From Cellulosilyticum lentocellum DSM 5427 (lineage in GTDB: Bacteria; Bacillota; Clostridia; Lachnospirales; Cellulosilyticaceae), in NCBI RefSeq assembly GCF_000178835.2, contig NC_015275.1, positions 2,129,001-2,193,000 of the forward strand: DNA of 64,000 nucleotides, given 5' to 3'. This document shows, one piece after another, positions 17,897-26,357 of the stretch (position 1 is its first letter; each line of letters opens with the position of its first letter). The translations under genes were made by a program, and so were the position numbers. The notes beneath the pieces are model-generated. The model had not been told where the DNA came from. It searched no databases and was given only the letters and a program-made list of their open reading frames with translations.

Positions 17897-18829
17897 ATGA
17901 CACAAATTAGTGATATGAAGCCTCAAGACAATATCAAAGGCTATTACTTATGTAAGTTTAAACAAATTTTAAAAAATAAAAATGGAAAAGACTATTGTAC
18001 TATTAGATTACAGGACCGTACGGGTGCTATAGATGCCAAGATTTGGTCCTTTCATAGTTGTATTTTACCTTTTGAAGTAGATGATATTGTAGAAGTAGAA
18101 GGAGAGACCTTACTATATCAAGAAAACTTGCAGCTTAATGTGACTAAAATACAAAAAGCTGAAGGCGGTTATGACTTAAAGAACTTTATTCCACATACCA
18201 AAAAAGATGTAAATGTATTAGAAGCAGAGCTATTAGAGCTCATTGAAAAGGTTCAAGAACCTTCTATTAAGCAGCTTTTAGAGACCATCTTTTTAGATGA
18301 AAAAACGTATGATGATTTTATCGTTCATAGTGCTGGTAAGAGTGTTCACCATGGGTATTTAAATGGCTTATTAGAGCATACCATCACAGTCACTAAACTA
18401 GGTCTTGCTATGGCAGATTTATATGAAAATGCCCAAAAGGATTTAGTAATAGCAGGTTGTTTACTGCATGATATTGGCAAGCTTAGAGAATTAACCACTT
18501 TTCCAAGGAATGATTATTCAGATGAAGGCCAGCTCATTGGCCATTTAGTGATTGGAGCTGAAATAATTCATGATGCAGCTAGCCAAATTGAAGGCTTTCC
18601 AGCAGAAATTGAAATGTTACTTAAGCATGTAGTCATCGCTCATCATGGTGAATATGAATATGCATCACCTAAAAGGCCTAAATGTATAGAAGCTATGATT
18701 GTTCATTTAGCAGACTTCTCAGATTCACGTCTTAAAATGATAGATGAGCTTTTAGAAACAAGTAGTGAAGAGCCTTATGTAGGTTATCATAAATTATTAG
18801 GAAGAAATATTAGACGAGTAACCTTATGA
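17897..18829 (+). CDS. yhaM: YhaM-family 3'-5' exoribonuclease (OB fold plus HD domain)
   Basis: 310 residues. The N-terminal OB-fold nucleic-acid-binding domain (about 10-95; KDYCTIRLQDRTGAIDAKIW) is followed by an HD phosphohydrolase domain with HHGYLNGLLEHT and the metal pair His191-Asp192 in LLHDIGKL. This architecture and length match YhaM/Cbf1 exonucleases, known in Bacillus and Staphylococcus to trim a few bases from the 3' ends of many mRNAs. It opens a tight operon: its TGA overlaps the next ATG by four bases. Confidence 0.88.
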   Translation: MTQISDMKPQDNIKGYYLCKFKQILKNKNGKDYCTIRLQDRTGAIDAKIWSFHSCILPFEVDDIVEVEGETLLYQENLQLNVTKIQKAEGGYDLKNFIPHTKKDVNVLEAELLELIEKVQEPSIKQLLETIFLDEKTYDDFIVHSAGKSVHHGYLNGLLEHTITVTKLGLAMADLYENAQKDLVIAGCLLHDIGKLRELTTFPRNDYSDEGQLIGHLVIGAEIIHDAASQIEGFPAEIEMLLKHVVIAHHGEYEYASPKRPKCIEAMIVHLADFSDSRLKMIDELLETSSEEPYVGYHKLLGRNIRRVTL

Positions 18830-19119
18830 AGAAAGAAAAGGGAAGTGCCCATAAAAAGTTATCTGCCAATGAAATAAATCGCTTTATTTATTGTCCCTAT
18901 CAGTGGTATTATGGCCGTTATTATGGGCAAACTGCTTTAAAGGAGCAGTATAAAGCACTAGGTAGTAAACAAAGTAAAACAGAAGCGCATTTTACAAAGG
19001 GAATTAAATTTCATAAGGCCTATTATAGAAGCTACCGCATCAAACGTCTATTAATGATTTTAGGGCTAATCCTAGTGATTGCTATTTTAGTTGGGAGTTT
19101 TATGAGATGGTCCCAATAA
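18826..19119 (+). CDS. Cas4/Dna2-like PD-(D/E)XK nuclease, N-terminal part, membrane-anchored
   Basis: 97 residues. Two N-terminal features of the Cas4/Dna2/AddB-like group are visible: an iron-sulfur-type cysteine (Cys23 in FIYCPYQWYYG) and the GxxxH motif (GIKFH, His63). The protein then enters a hydrophobic helix (about 74-92, LLMILGLILVIAILVG) and stops. The catalytic Asp, ExK and remaining cysteines are in the next ORF. It overlaps the preceding exonuclease gene by ATGA and the next ORF by 13 bases. Either the nuclease works as two membrane subunits or the two frames are joined; the sequence does not decide. There is no CRISPR array nearby. Confidence 0.65.
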   Translation: MKKEKGSAHKKLSANEINRFIYCPYQWYYGRYYGQTALKEQYKALGSKQSKTEAHFTKGIKFHKAYYRSYRIKRLLMILGLILVIAILVGSFMRWSQ

Positions 19120-19646
19120 TAGAAATAAGCTTACTCCTTAGTTTTACACTCTTTTTATGGTTAGGTTTTAGACCCACAATAAGTGTTAAAGACCGGAGAG
19201 AAATAGGTGTCAAAAGAGCGTCAGCCATTTATAAAGATGAAAAAGGAACAAAGCTTTTAGTAGCAGAACGTCTAGCTTTACAAGGAAAGCCGGATTTTAT
19301 CTTTGAAACCTGGCTGCTAAGACGTTATATTCCGTTAGAGATTAAAAGTGGTAAGCTAACAGAAGATCAACCACACCTAGGAGATGTGTATCAACTGGTA
19401 GCTTATTTTTTAATCATTGAAGAAGTTTATGGAAAAAGGCCACCTTATGGAAAACTGGTTTATGCCAATAAAACCTTTACGATTCGTAACACGGCTAGGC
19501 TAAGAGCAAATCTTAAGCGTACAATGAAGCAAATGAGAGAAATGTTAGAAGAGGAGTATAAGCCAATAGCAACACCAGACTTTATGAAATGTAAACATTG
19601 TATTTGTAAAGATACCGTATGTGAATGGCAGGGGAGAGCGAAATGA
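19107..19646 (+). CDS. Cas4/Dna2-like PD-(D/E)XK nuclease, catalytic C-terminal part
   Basis: 179 residues. A hydrophobic N-terminal helix (IIEISLLLSFTLFLWLG) is followed by the nuclease core: Asp63 in GKPDFIF, Glu78-Ile-Lys80 in PLEIKSGKL, and the QxxxY motif (YQLVAY, Gln96-Tyr100). The C-terminal cysteine cluster CKHCICKDTVC (about 160-170) would complete a four-cysteine iron-sulfur site with the lone cysteine of the upstream ORF. The ATG has GGGAG eight bases upstream, inside the previous gene. The frame is -1 relative to the upstream ORF. The family call is good; splitting and membrane insertion are unusual. Confidence 0.7.
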   Translation: MVPIIEISLLLSFTLFLWLGFRPTISVKDRREIGVKRASAIYKDEKGTKLLVAERLALQGKPDFIFETWLLRRYIPLEIKSGKLTEDQPHLGDVYQLVAYFLIIEEVYGKRPPYGKLVYANKTFTIRNTARLRANLKRTMKQMREMLEEEYKPIATPDFMKCKHCICKDTVCEWQGRAK

Positions 19647-19849
19647 AGAAAACAAAAGGAAAAGTAAGTAAAGAAAATACAGCAAAACCATTGGTGAAAA
19701 AAGAAGAGCAAGGCTATTCACCTTTATTAGAGCGCTTTTTGCAAAAAAACATGACCGATCGTATGCAAGCTGTGGATGATGAAGTATTAGCAAAAGCTAT
19801 TAAAACCTTACTTTTTGAGGAAAATAAGAAAAATAAACGTTTAAATTAG
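19643..19849 (+). CDS. Small basic protein of unknown function in the nuclease operon
   Basis: 68 residues, rich in Lys and Glu, with no cysteines, signal or membrane segment (ends LLFEENKKNKRLN). ATG 19643 overlaps the TGA of the nuclease ORF (ATGA), and the stop is 8 bases before rlmD. Tight coupling on both sides supports a real gene. I do not recognise a family; a helper of the nuclease is only a guess from position. Confidence 0.6.
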   Translation: MKKTKGKVSKENTAKPLVKKEEQGYSPLLERFLQKNMTDRMQAVDDEVLAKAIKTLLFEENKKNKRLN

Positions 19850-19857
19850 GAGTAACT

Positions 19858-21216
19858 ATGGATAAACCAATTGAAAAGAATCAGCACTACGAGCTAACTA
19901 TTACAGATATGGGCTCAGAAGGAGAAGGGATTGGTAAAATCAATGACTTTACCGTTTTCATTCCTAGAGCGATTACTGGAGATGTAGTAGAAATACGTAT
20001 TGTAAAAGTGAAAAAAAGCTTTGGCTATGGCAAATTAGTAAAGCTTATTACACCTTCACCTTTTAGGGTAGAACCTATTTGTGAAGTGGCAGATACCTGT
20101 GGAGGCTGTCAGCTTCAACATCTGAGCTATGAGGCGCAATTAGATTGGAAAACCAAAAAAGTAAAAGATTGCTTAAATCGTATTGGTGGGCTAAAAGACA
20201 TAGAGGTATTACCAACCCTAGGAATGGGCACCCCTTATCATTATCGTAATAAAGCCCAATATCCTATTCGTCAGATTAATGGCAAAGTACAAACGGGCTT
20301 TTTTGCTCCTCGTAGTCATCAGCTAATACCACTAGAAACTTGTTACATTCAAGATCCTAAAAAAGAAGCCATTATGAAAGCTGTACTAGCTTTTCTAGAA
20401 AAGTACAAGATTAGCATTTATGATGAAGAAAAGCATACAGGACTGGTACGCCATTTAATGATTAAAACAGGTTATCATACAGAGGAGATGATGGTGTGCT
20501 TAGTGATTAACGGGCCCAAACTACCTCATGCAGATGAGTTTGTAAAAGCTATTAAAGCAGTAGCGCCTGTAACAAGTATTATACTTAACCAGCATTTAGA
20601 AAAAAGTAACACTATATTAGGCAATAGCTGTACGGTTTTAGATGGAGAGAATGCCATTATTGATTACATTGGAGATTTACAGTTTAAAATCTCACCTTTA
20701 TCCTTCTTCCAAGTCAACCCTCAGCAAACAGAGGTACTATATACCAAAGCTTTAGAATATGCAGAGCTAACAGGCGATGAGATCGTTTGGGATGCCTACT
20801 GTGGGATAGGTTCTATCTCTTTATTTCTTGCACAAAAAGCAAAGAAAGTATATGGCGTAGAAATTATACCAGAAGCTATTGAAAATGCAAAAGAAAATGC
20901 AGCTCTCAATCATATTACCAATGCAGAATTCTATGTGGGAAAAGCAGAGGAAGTTATCCCACAAATGTATGAACAAGGCATTGTGGCAGATACTATAGTC
21001 GTAGATCCACCACGCAAAGGCTGCGATAGCAAATTATTAGAGACTTTAATCAAAATGTCACCTAATAAAATAGTATATGTTTCTTGTGATCCAGCTACTT
21101 TAGCACGAGATTTAGCTTATCTTGTAGCAGAAGGGTATCAAGTAGATAAGGTACAACCAGTTGATATGTTTCCGCAGACAACTCACGTTGAAACTGTAGT
21201 TAAGCTGTCACGTTAA
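19858..21216 (+). CDS. rlmD: 23S rRNA (uracil-5-)-methyltransferase, RlmD/RumA type
   Basis: 452 residues. An N-terminal TRAM domain (about 8-65; ITDMGSEGEGIGKI) precedes a [4Fe-4S] cysteine cluster (CEVADTCGGCQLQHL). The SAM domain has VWDAYCGIGSISLF, VDPPRKGCD and catalytic Cys410 in YVSCDPATLARD. It ends with the family tail HVETVVKLSR. It transfers a methyl group to C5 of a uridine in 23S rRNA. Paralogues of this type are common in Firmicutes, so the exact uridine is not certain. The 3' end (from 21184) and the downstream terminator recur as a diverged copy at 27183-27347. Confidence 0.9.
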   Translation: MDKPIEKNQHYELTITDMGSEGEGIGKINDFTVFIPRAITGDVVEIRIVKVKKSFGYGKLVKLITPSPFRVEPICEVADTCGGCQLQHLSYEAQLDWKTKKVKDCLNRIGGLKDIEVLPTLGMGTPYHYRNKAQYPIRQINGKVQTGFFAPRSHQLIPLETCYIQDPKKEAIMKAVLAFLEKYKISIYDEEKHTGLVRHLMIKTGYHTEEMMVCLVINGPKLPHADEFVKAIKAVAPVTSIILNQHLEKSNTILGNSCTVLDGENAIIDYIGDLQFKISPLSFFQVNPQQTEVLYTKALEYAELTGDEIVWDAYCGIGSISLFLAQKAKKVYGVEIIPEAIENAKENAALNHITNAEFYVGKAEEVIPQMYEQGIVADTIVVDPPRKGCDSKLLETLIKMSPNKIVYVSCDPATLARDLAYLVAEGYQVDKVQPVDMFPQTTHVETVVKLSR

Positions 21217-21351
21217 ACCCTAGTAATACCAGGGCTTAGAGCGATTTTTCGTTCTAAGCCTTGATGTGTTTTTAGGGGGAATTAGGGGCAAATTATATGT
21301 TCCCAAAGGATGGGGGGTACACTATTTGGCAATATGAATAGAGATTTATGC
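21184..21351 (+). repeat. Direct repeat copy A: rlmD 3' end, terminator and flank
   Basis: This 168-base stretch aligns over its whole length with 27183-27347. It contains the last 10 rlmD codons plus stop, the terminator hairpin and about 90 bases beyond (shared tract ACTATTTGGCAATAT). There are roughly 25-30 differences and few gaps. It marks the left edge of the accessory region. Confidence 0.85.
21233..21265 (+). terminator. Terminator-like hairpin after rlmD
   Basis: GGCTTAGAGCGA pairs with CGTTCTAAGCC around a T-rich loop. The T tract follows only after several other bases, so efficiency is uncertain. The same hairpin is present in the 27183-27347 repeat copy. Confidence 0.65.
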
Positions 21352-21410
21352 GAGTTAGGCTAAAATAAAACACCTAAAATGTAGAATTCTAGGTGCCAAC
21401 TCGCATAAAT
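21344..21410. repeat. Imperfect inverted repeat / hairpin next to the IS91-like pseudogene
   Basis: ATTTATGCGAGTT (21344-21356) is matched by AACTCGCATAAAT (21398-21410). Inside lies a second stem, CACCTA (21371-21376) with TAGGTG (21390-21395). It starts where repeat copy A ends and lies 220 bases beyond the C-terminal end of the HUH transposase remnant. It could be that element's terminal hairpin. The stretch 21411-21629 shows nothing else I can name. Confidence 0.5.
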
Positions 21411-21629
21411 TTTGTTGTACTAAAGTGCGGAAGTGAGAGAATGATTTGCCTCTTCAACTCTTGCCTCTATGGGGATTTATTTATAGCTAGGGCTCATTTT
21501 TTCTCTAATCCTTCTGATTAATTGTCTTATATAAGGATATGAAGTAAGATTATTTGAATAATCTATGGTAAATAAGATAATAATGAATATAACTTCCCCC
21601 TCCCCACTTAAGGAGCAAATAGAAATTTA

Positions 21630-22505
21630 TTATTTTGTTAGTAGGGTGATAGGTGGAGAACCCATTCTATGTGTAGTAGCTATAAGTTTAAAATGCCCTT
21701 CTTGGCAACAAGGGCATTTAGTAAAGTCTTTTCCAGTTAATTTGAACATAATTTCTAGTGCAGTATATTTCTTACGTTGAAGAGGTTTGAGCTTACCATG
21801 AGTAAGCTTCTGACAAAGTCTAAGTTTGGTATTTTTATTGCGATTACCAAGAAATCCATAGTGCCGTATTTTAGTAAAACCTTGGGAAGTATATGAAGCA
21901 AAAATCTTCTCATGAAATCTACTCCAGATAAGGTGAGAAGTTTCTGTTTATTACCATCTTTATAGTCTCGGTATTTAAAAGTAACATGGTCATTTGTTAC
22001 ATTTGCAATCCGATTATTAGAAAGTGCAACTCTATGGGTGTAGCGTCTAAGATAATTTAGGACATGTTTAGAACTTTTAAATGGTGGCTTGCAGTAGACA
22101 ATCCATTCTTTTTTATAAAGTAAATCTCTTAAAGACTCATCCAACTGATCTTTTATAAATGATAATAACTTTCCTCTAAACTTTCTAGAGAGCACTTTTA
22201 CAGGTATAAAAAACTTTTTCTTAGAAGATTGCCACTTGCCAGTTGTTGTAAGACCACCACTTGGAATAATCATATGAATATGAGGATGAAACAATAAATT
22301 CTGTCCCCAAGTATGGAGGATGGCAATACATCCAATTTGTGCACCTAAATATTTTTTATCAGTAGCAAGTTCTTTTACTGTTTCAGAAGCTGCCTTAAAA
22401 AGTAGAGTATACATTTGTTTTTTATGCTTATAAAAGAGGGAGTAAAGTTCTGAAGGAATAGTAAAGACGACATGAAAATAACCTATGGGTAAGTGGAGTG
22501 CGGTG
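21630..22505 (-). pseudogene. IS91/IS801-type (Y2/HUH) transposase remnant, frameshifted and 5'-truncated
   Basis: The minus strand encodes the core of a transposase of Pfam type Y2_Tnp: GYFHVVFTIPSEL, HPHIHMIIPSGG (HUH metal motif), LRRYTHRVALSNNRI. After LHILPK the frame breaks: loss of one A near 21881-21884 shifts it, and the next frame continues as GFTKIRHYGFLGNRNKNTK, then a CPCCQEGHFK zinc-like tail, to a stop at 21630. The N-terminal ~90 residues of such enzymes are missing because the frame is cut near 22505, where another element begins. Intact relatives nick and transfer single strands through paired tyrosines. This copy is inactive. Confidence 0.85.
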
Positions 22506-22556
22506 AAAAAGTGAGACACCTATGATATGATGATATCATCATATGGAGGAGATAAA

Positions 22557-22892
22557 ATGTATAACAAGTATTCAGAACAAATGAAAGAAGAAACTGCAAT
22601 CTATATTTTAGAATCGGGTAAATCTATTACAATTGCATCTAAAGAATTGGAAATTAATGTCAATACAGCTTGCAGATGGATCAATAAATATAAAAAAAAG
22701 CATGGAATTATTAGTAACGAAAACAAGCCAGCATCATCTGATGAAATGCAGGATAAAATCAAAGATTTAGAGAAGCAGCTTAAAGCTAGGGATAGGGAAA
22801 TTACTCATCACAAGAAACAATTAGAAAATGAGCAAGAAAAGGTAGAAATATTAAAAAAATCCCTGCTCATCTTTATGGAACCCCACGCATGA
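22557..22892 (+). CDS. IS3-family OrfA-like helix-turn-helix protein (element truncated)
   Basis: 111 residues with an HTH (IYILESGKSITIASKELEIN, then NTACRWINKYKKKHG) and a C-terminal leucine-rich coiled coil (KDLEKQLKARDREITHHKKQ), the layout of IS3 OrfA. ATG 22557 has GGAGGA eight bases upstream, so the frame's longer start at 22527 was not used. The next ORF starts by ATGA overlap. It belongs to an element whose catalytic ORF is cut at 23332, so it is probably not mobile. A short palindrome (ATGATATCAT, 22527-22536) lies just upstream. Confidence 0.8.
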   Translation: MYNKYSEQMKEETAIYILESGKSITIASKELEINVNTACRWINKYKKKHGIISNENKPASSDEMQDKIKDLEKQLKARDREITHHKKQLENEQEKVEILKKSLLIFMEPHA

Positions 22893-23332
22893 AATATGAA
22901 GCCATATCAAGGCTTACAAAAAAGTTCTCAGTGGTAAAGATGTGTGAAATATTAGGGGTTAAAAGACAAAATTATTATAGATGGATTAGGCAGGAAAGGA
23001 AGAATAAAGAGAAACATATAAAAGAACTGTCAATTATAAATAAGATTGAAGAGATCTTTAATGACAGTGATAAGACAAATGGATACAGAGCAATAAAAAA
23101 GGAAGTTGAAGAAAAGGGTATTTCTTTAAGTGAGTATAAAGTTCGAAAGATAATGAGAGAGAATGGCTTTTATCCCGAAACAACTACCAAATATAAGCCA
23201 TCCCATAATGGAAAAACAGATGGAAAATATTATAGCAATAGGCTTAAGCAGAAATTCAAGACGAATAAGCCTAACCAAGTGTGGGTAGGAGACATTACAT
23301 ATATTAAAACAAGCATAGGATGTGGAGTATAG
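22889..23332 (+). pseudogene. IS3-family OrfB integrase, truncated after the first catalytic Asp
   Basis: 147 residues: the helix-turn-helix_21 region (IFNDSDKTNGYRAIKKEVEE), then the beginning of the rve integrase core, NQVWVGDITYIKT with the first Asp of the DDE triad. The frame ends at once in unrelated sequence, 8 bases before the terminal repeat of the next insertion element. The second Asp and the Glu are absent and do not resume after that element, so the copy was cut and the rest lost. Confidence 0.85.
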
Positions 23333-23382
23333 TCAATAGTTTGGACACGATTTGTAACGAAAAAATTTGTTGAGATCAATAA

Positions 23383-24285
23383 TTATGCGTGCTGATCCCA
23401 GTATTCTGCTTCTAACTCATTTGGCGTTTTATATCCAATCGCACCGTGGGGAAGACGATTGTTATATAGATTTTCAATGTACTCGAAAATATCTAGTCGA
23501 AGTTCCTCTAGGGTATGATAGCTTCTGCGATTGGTGCGATTCTTTTTGAGATATTTGAAAAAACTTTCACAACAAGCATTATCGAAAGGGTATCCTTTTT
23601 TAGAAAATGACTGCACAACATTATAGGAATCTAAGAGATTTCTAAATGCAAAAGCAGTATACTCAGCTCCCTGGTCAGAGTGAAATATGAGTCCATACTG
23701 AACATGACGGCTTTTATAAGCCTTATTAAAAGCTGACATTGTTAAGGTGACATCGTGGTTGCTAGCTATGTGCCAACCAATGATTTTTCTAGAAAACAAG
23801 TCCATGACAATGCAAAGATAATACCATTTACCATTAACTTTTATGTAAGTGAAATCACTAGCCCAGACAAGATTTGGAGCCTTTTGGTTAAATTCCTGAT
23901 GGAGGTGATTATCGCATTCTCCCTGATTGTGATGTTTTACTCTACAAGGTTTATCTGTAGACATTTTAGGAAGAGACATTGATTGCATCAGTCGGTACAC
24001 TCGTCCCACGCTGATGTTTATACCATAATCACGACTGAGGATATATGTAATTTTATAAGCACCAAGACATTTATCATAGTCAGAATAAATCTGAAGAATG
24101 ACACGTTTGATATTTAGATTCTCTTTTACTCTTGGAGCAGGTTCGGAGTTGAAGTGCTTATAGTAAGTGCTGCGATTTACGTTAAGTACGCGGCAAAGGG
24201 TTTTAATATCATGCTGAAAACGTAGTTTATAAACAGCATCTAGTCGCTCAGAGAGTGTGGCGTGAATATGGCAATCGCTTTTTTA
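23383..24285 (-). pseudogene. OrfB (DDE integrase) of the 23341-24582 element, probably frameshifted near its 5' end
   Basis: The rve core is complete: first Asp in VWASDFTYIKV, second Asp in GLIFHSDQGAEYT, and Glu in CCESFFKYLKKNR. The N-terminal part continues upstream of the first ATG (AVYKLRFQHDIKTLCRVLNV, NRSTYYKHF). OrfA carries the usual A6G slip site (about 24279-24285). A -1 slip there reads KKAIAIFTPHS but meets TAG after three more codons, while the OrfB body lies in the other frame. One small indel near 24255-24262 explains this, so the copy is likely dead. Confidence 0.75.
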
Positions 24286-24523
24286 ATATGAGGTTCTCTT
24301 CCTCAAGTTGAGCCATTCTTTTTTGCATTTCTTTAATTTGTTTAGCAGTTAGGACTTTGCCATCATCGGTTTCAACAGTAGAATATTGTTTAATCCATTT
24401 AGCGAGAGAAGTCTGTGAAATATCATATTCTTGGCAGAGAGAAGTCTGAGTTTTGCCATTATGATAAAGTGCAACGATTGATTTTTTAAAATCTTCATCA
24501 TAACGAGTTTGTTTAGTTGCCAT
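24248..24523 (-). CDS. OrfA (HTH) of the 23341-24582 element
   Basis: 91 residues with an N-terminal helix-turn-helix (YDEDFKKSIVALYHNGKTQT, then LCQEYDISQTSLAKWIKQY) and a leucine-zipper-like tail (MQKRMAQLEEENLILKKR). GGAGGT lies seven bases upstream on the minus strand. The A AAA AAG slip sequence near its end is the classic IS3 frameshift site for making the OrfAB transposase. Confidence 0.85.
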   Translation of the reverse strand: MATKQTRYDEDFKKSIVALYHNGKTQTSLCQEYDISQTSLAKWIKQYSTVETDDGKVLTAKQIKEMQKRMAQLEEENLILKKRLPYSRHTL

Positions 24524-24606
24524 GTGGGCACCTCCTTTTGTGTCTACTTTAATATAATCACTAATATCAAATCGTGTCTACTTATTTAATATAGATCCAA
24601 GATAAT

Positions 24607-26292
24607 TTGATGTTACCTATTGAAACACATCATGATATGGATGCCAATATGGTATGGGCAGAAGTAGATGAACTTGGAACGTATTGTATAATAGATTTAG
24701 GAAAATGGTTAAATGAGCTTGACAAGGTTACAGATAATGAAGAGTTTTATATTGAGGAAAGTGATACAGATAATTCTTTAATGTTACTAAATTCAGATGT
24801 AAAAGCTAAAAGTATGGTAGAAACATCTAGAACTCTTATGATAAATGATACTAGCATTGCAGATAACTATATGAAATACACATTTAATGGGAATACTTAT
24901 TCTATTATTGAAAATAAAATGACGTGGCCAAATGCTAAATTGTATTGTGAGAAATTAGGAGGGCATTTAGTAACTATTTCATCAAAAGAAGAAAATAATT
25001 TTGTTCAAGGAATTTTAAAAAGAAGAAATCTTAACTATTATACTGCCATTGGATATTCAGATACAGCACAAGAAGGCGTATGGGAATGGGTCACAAGTGA
25101 AAGATCCTCATATACTAACTGGGATTTAAAGTATCCAGAGCCTAATAATGGAATAGGAATGGGAGAGCAAGACTATGCATTCATGATTAGTGACGGAACA
25201 TGGGATGACGGATTTTTAGGCTCAACAGCAATTTTCATTTGTGAGTGGGAAAAGCAATATGGACCAACATTTGATTATATTTCATCCACAGGTCTAAGTG
25301 GATTAACACTTAAGGCTCCTTTGAAAAAGATTTCAAAAGTAAATTCCGATAGTGATACATTAACAGATAGCGATGAGATTAACTGGAATTTAATTATTAA
25401 TGGGAAACTTTCAACATTGGGAGAATTAATGGATAGTAAAGAACAAAAAGGATATGTAGTTGAAGGATTATCTAGAATGTCTTCTTCATATCAAGCTGCT
25501 AGTAGATGTAAACCTATATTGCCAATTCTTTCTGACCCAATAAAAGAGGATGGTGATGAAGATGGCATTTGGGATGATAAAGATCCAAATAAACTAAGGA
25601 AAGATACTATTGAAACCATGTTTAAGCTGTCCCAAAAGAATAACAAAAAAAATCCTAAATATATAGAGATACATGATAATACAATCAAAATTTATTTAAA
25701 GTTGTATATTACAAAAGAAGATGATGTTGATGAAAAATATGTACAACTGGTCAAATCGGGGATTACAAAATATTGGACAACCTCTTTTACGGGTAATGAT
25801 TATGATTTTTATGATGGAATTAAGGGTAATACAATTGTATATATTGATGCTATTTCTCATGGTGAGGGGGAAATGGCTTATCGTGAACGAGTATATCTTA
25901 AAAAGTATTGTATCCCTATGAATTCATCAGGCGGACTTACATTTAACTTAGCATTAGGTGGGAATCCTACTCTTCCTACAATAGCGGATATTAGATGGGA
26001 TGATAAAAATAGAACGTATACAGATCCGGAATTTGAAAGTGTTGCTGCTCATGAAATTGGACATAGTTTAGGTTTATGGGATGCTTATCCGGAAGCTAAT
26101 ATTTTTGCTTCACCATTAAAGCCAAATGTAGAAATACCTGAAGAAACAATGATGTGGTATAATAAAAGAGTAACTAGTAATGATATAGAAATGGTATTGC
26201 AGGCCTTTGTTGAGAATAGACAGCAACACTATTACGATTCTTCTCCATATAAAAAATCAGTAGTAGTACGCTGCCCACAGGAATTTCATTAA
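24607..26292 (+). CDS. C-terminal fragment of a large surface protein: C-type lectin domain, calcium-binding repeats, metzincin-like protease
   Basis: 561 residues with no signal peptide. The start (TTG, with ATG next) follows a stop codon at the edge of the insertion element, so the original N-terminus is gone. In order: the end of an Ig-like domain (ANMVWAEVDELGTYCIIDL), a C-type lectin domain (about 95-220; WPNAKLYCEKLGGHLVTISS, DYAFMISDGTWDDG), two Asp-rich calcium-binding repeats (DSDSDTLTDSDEINW, DEDGIWDDKDPN), then a zinc protease with HEIGHSLGLWD and a Met-turn-like MMWY. Related clostridial proteins are large and secreted; here secretion is lost. It is probably an expressed-or-dead relic. 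Confidence 0.75.
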   Translation: MMLPIETHHDMDANMVWAEVDELGTYCIIDLGKWLNELDKVTDNEEFYIEESDTDNSLMLLNSDVKAKSMVETSRTLMINDTSIADNYMKYTFNGNTYSIIENKMTWPNAKLYCEKLGGHLVTISSKEENNFVQGILKRRNLNYYTAIGYSDTAQEGVWEWVTSERSSYTNWDLKYPEPNNGIGMGEQDYAFMISDGTWDDGFLGSTAIFICEWEKQYGPTFDYISSTGLSGLTLKAPLKKISKVNSDSDTLTDSDEINWNLIINGKLSTLGELMDSKEQKGYVVEGLSRMSSSYQAASRCKPILPILSDPIKEDGDEDGIWDDKDPNKLRKDTIETMFKLSQKNNKKNPKYIEIHDNTIKIYLKLYITKEDDVDEKYVQLVKSGITKYWTTSFTGNDYDFYDGIKGNTIVYIDAISHGEGEMAYRERVYLKKYCIPMNSSGGLTFNLALGGNPTLPTIADIRWDDKNRTYTDPEFESVAAHEIGHSLGLWDAYPEANIFASPLKPNVEIPEETMMWYNKRVTSNDIEMVLQAFVENRQQHYYDSSPYKKSVVVRCPQEFH

Positions 26293-26357
26293 ACATGATT
26301 AAAATTGAGATATGATTTGAAGGTACCTTTGAATATAAAGGAGGTAAGTAGCTCAAA

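Larger units (their letters stand above)
23341..24582. mobile_element. IS3-type insertion sequence, about 1.24 kb
   Basis: The ends carry the inverted repeat GACACGATTTG (23344-23354) and CAAATCGTGTC (24568-24578) within slightly longer imperfect arms. Inside, on the minus strand, are OrfA (24248-24523) and OrfB (23383-24285). The element separates the truncated IS3 OrfB on its left from the truncated metalloprotease gene on its right. The flanks do not rejoin as one gene, so a deletion or recombination accompanied its arrival. Exact end bases and target duplication could not be settled by eye. Confidence 0.8.

Noticed and set aside
19460-19793. Two minus-strand frames opposite the Cas4-like gene
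   Set aside because: They are antisense to conserved nuclease motifs and hydrophobic only by composition.
21565-21780. Plus-strand frame with LKCPSWQQGHL
   Set aside because: It is antisense to the frameshifted C-terminal end of the IS91-type transposase, whose conserved text reads on the minus strand.
23755-23982. Plus-strand frames within the second IS3-type element (23367-23549, 23755-23982)
   Set aside because: They are antisense to OrfB with its DDE motifs; no independent support.
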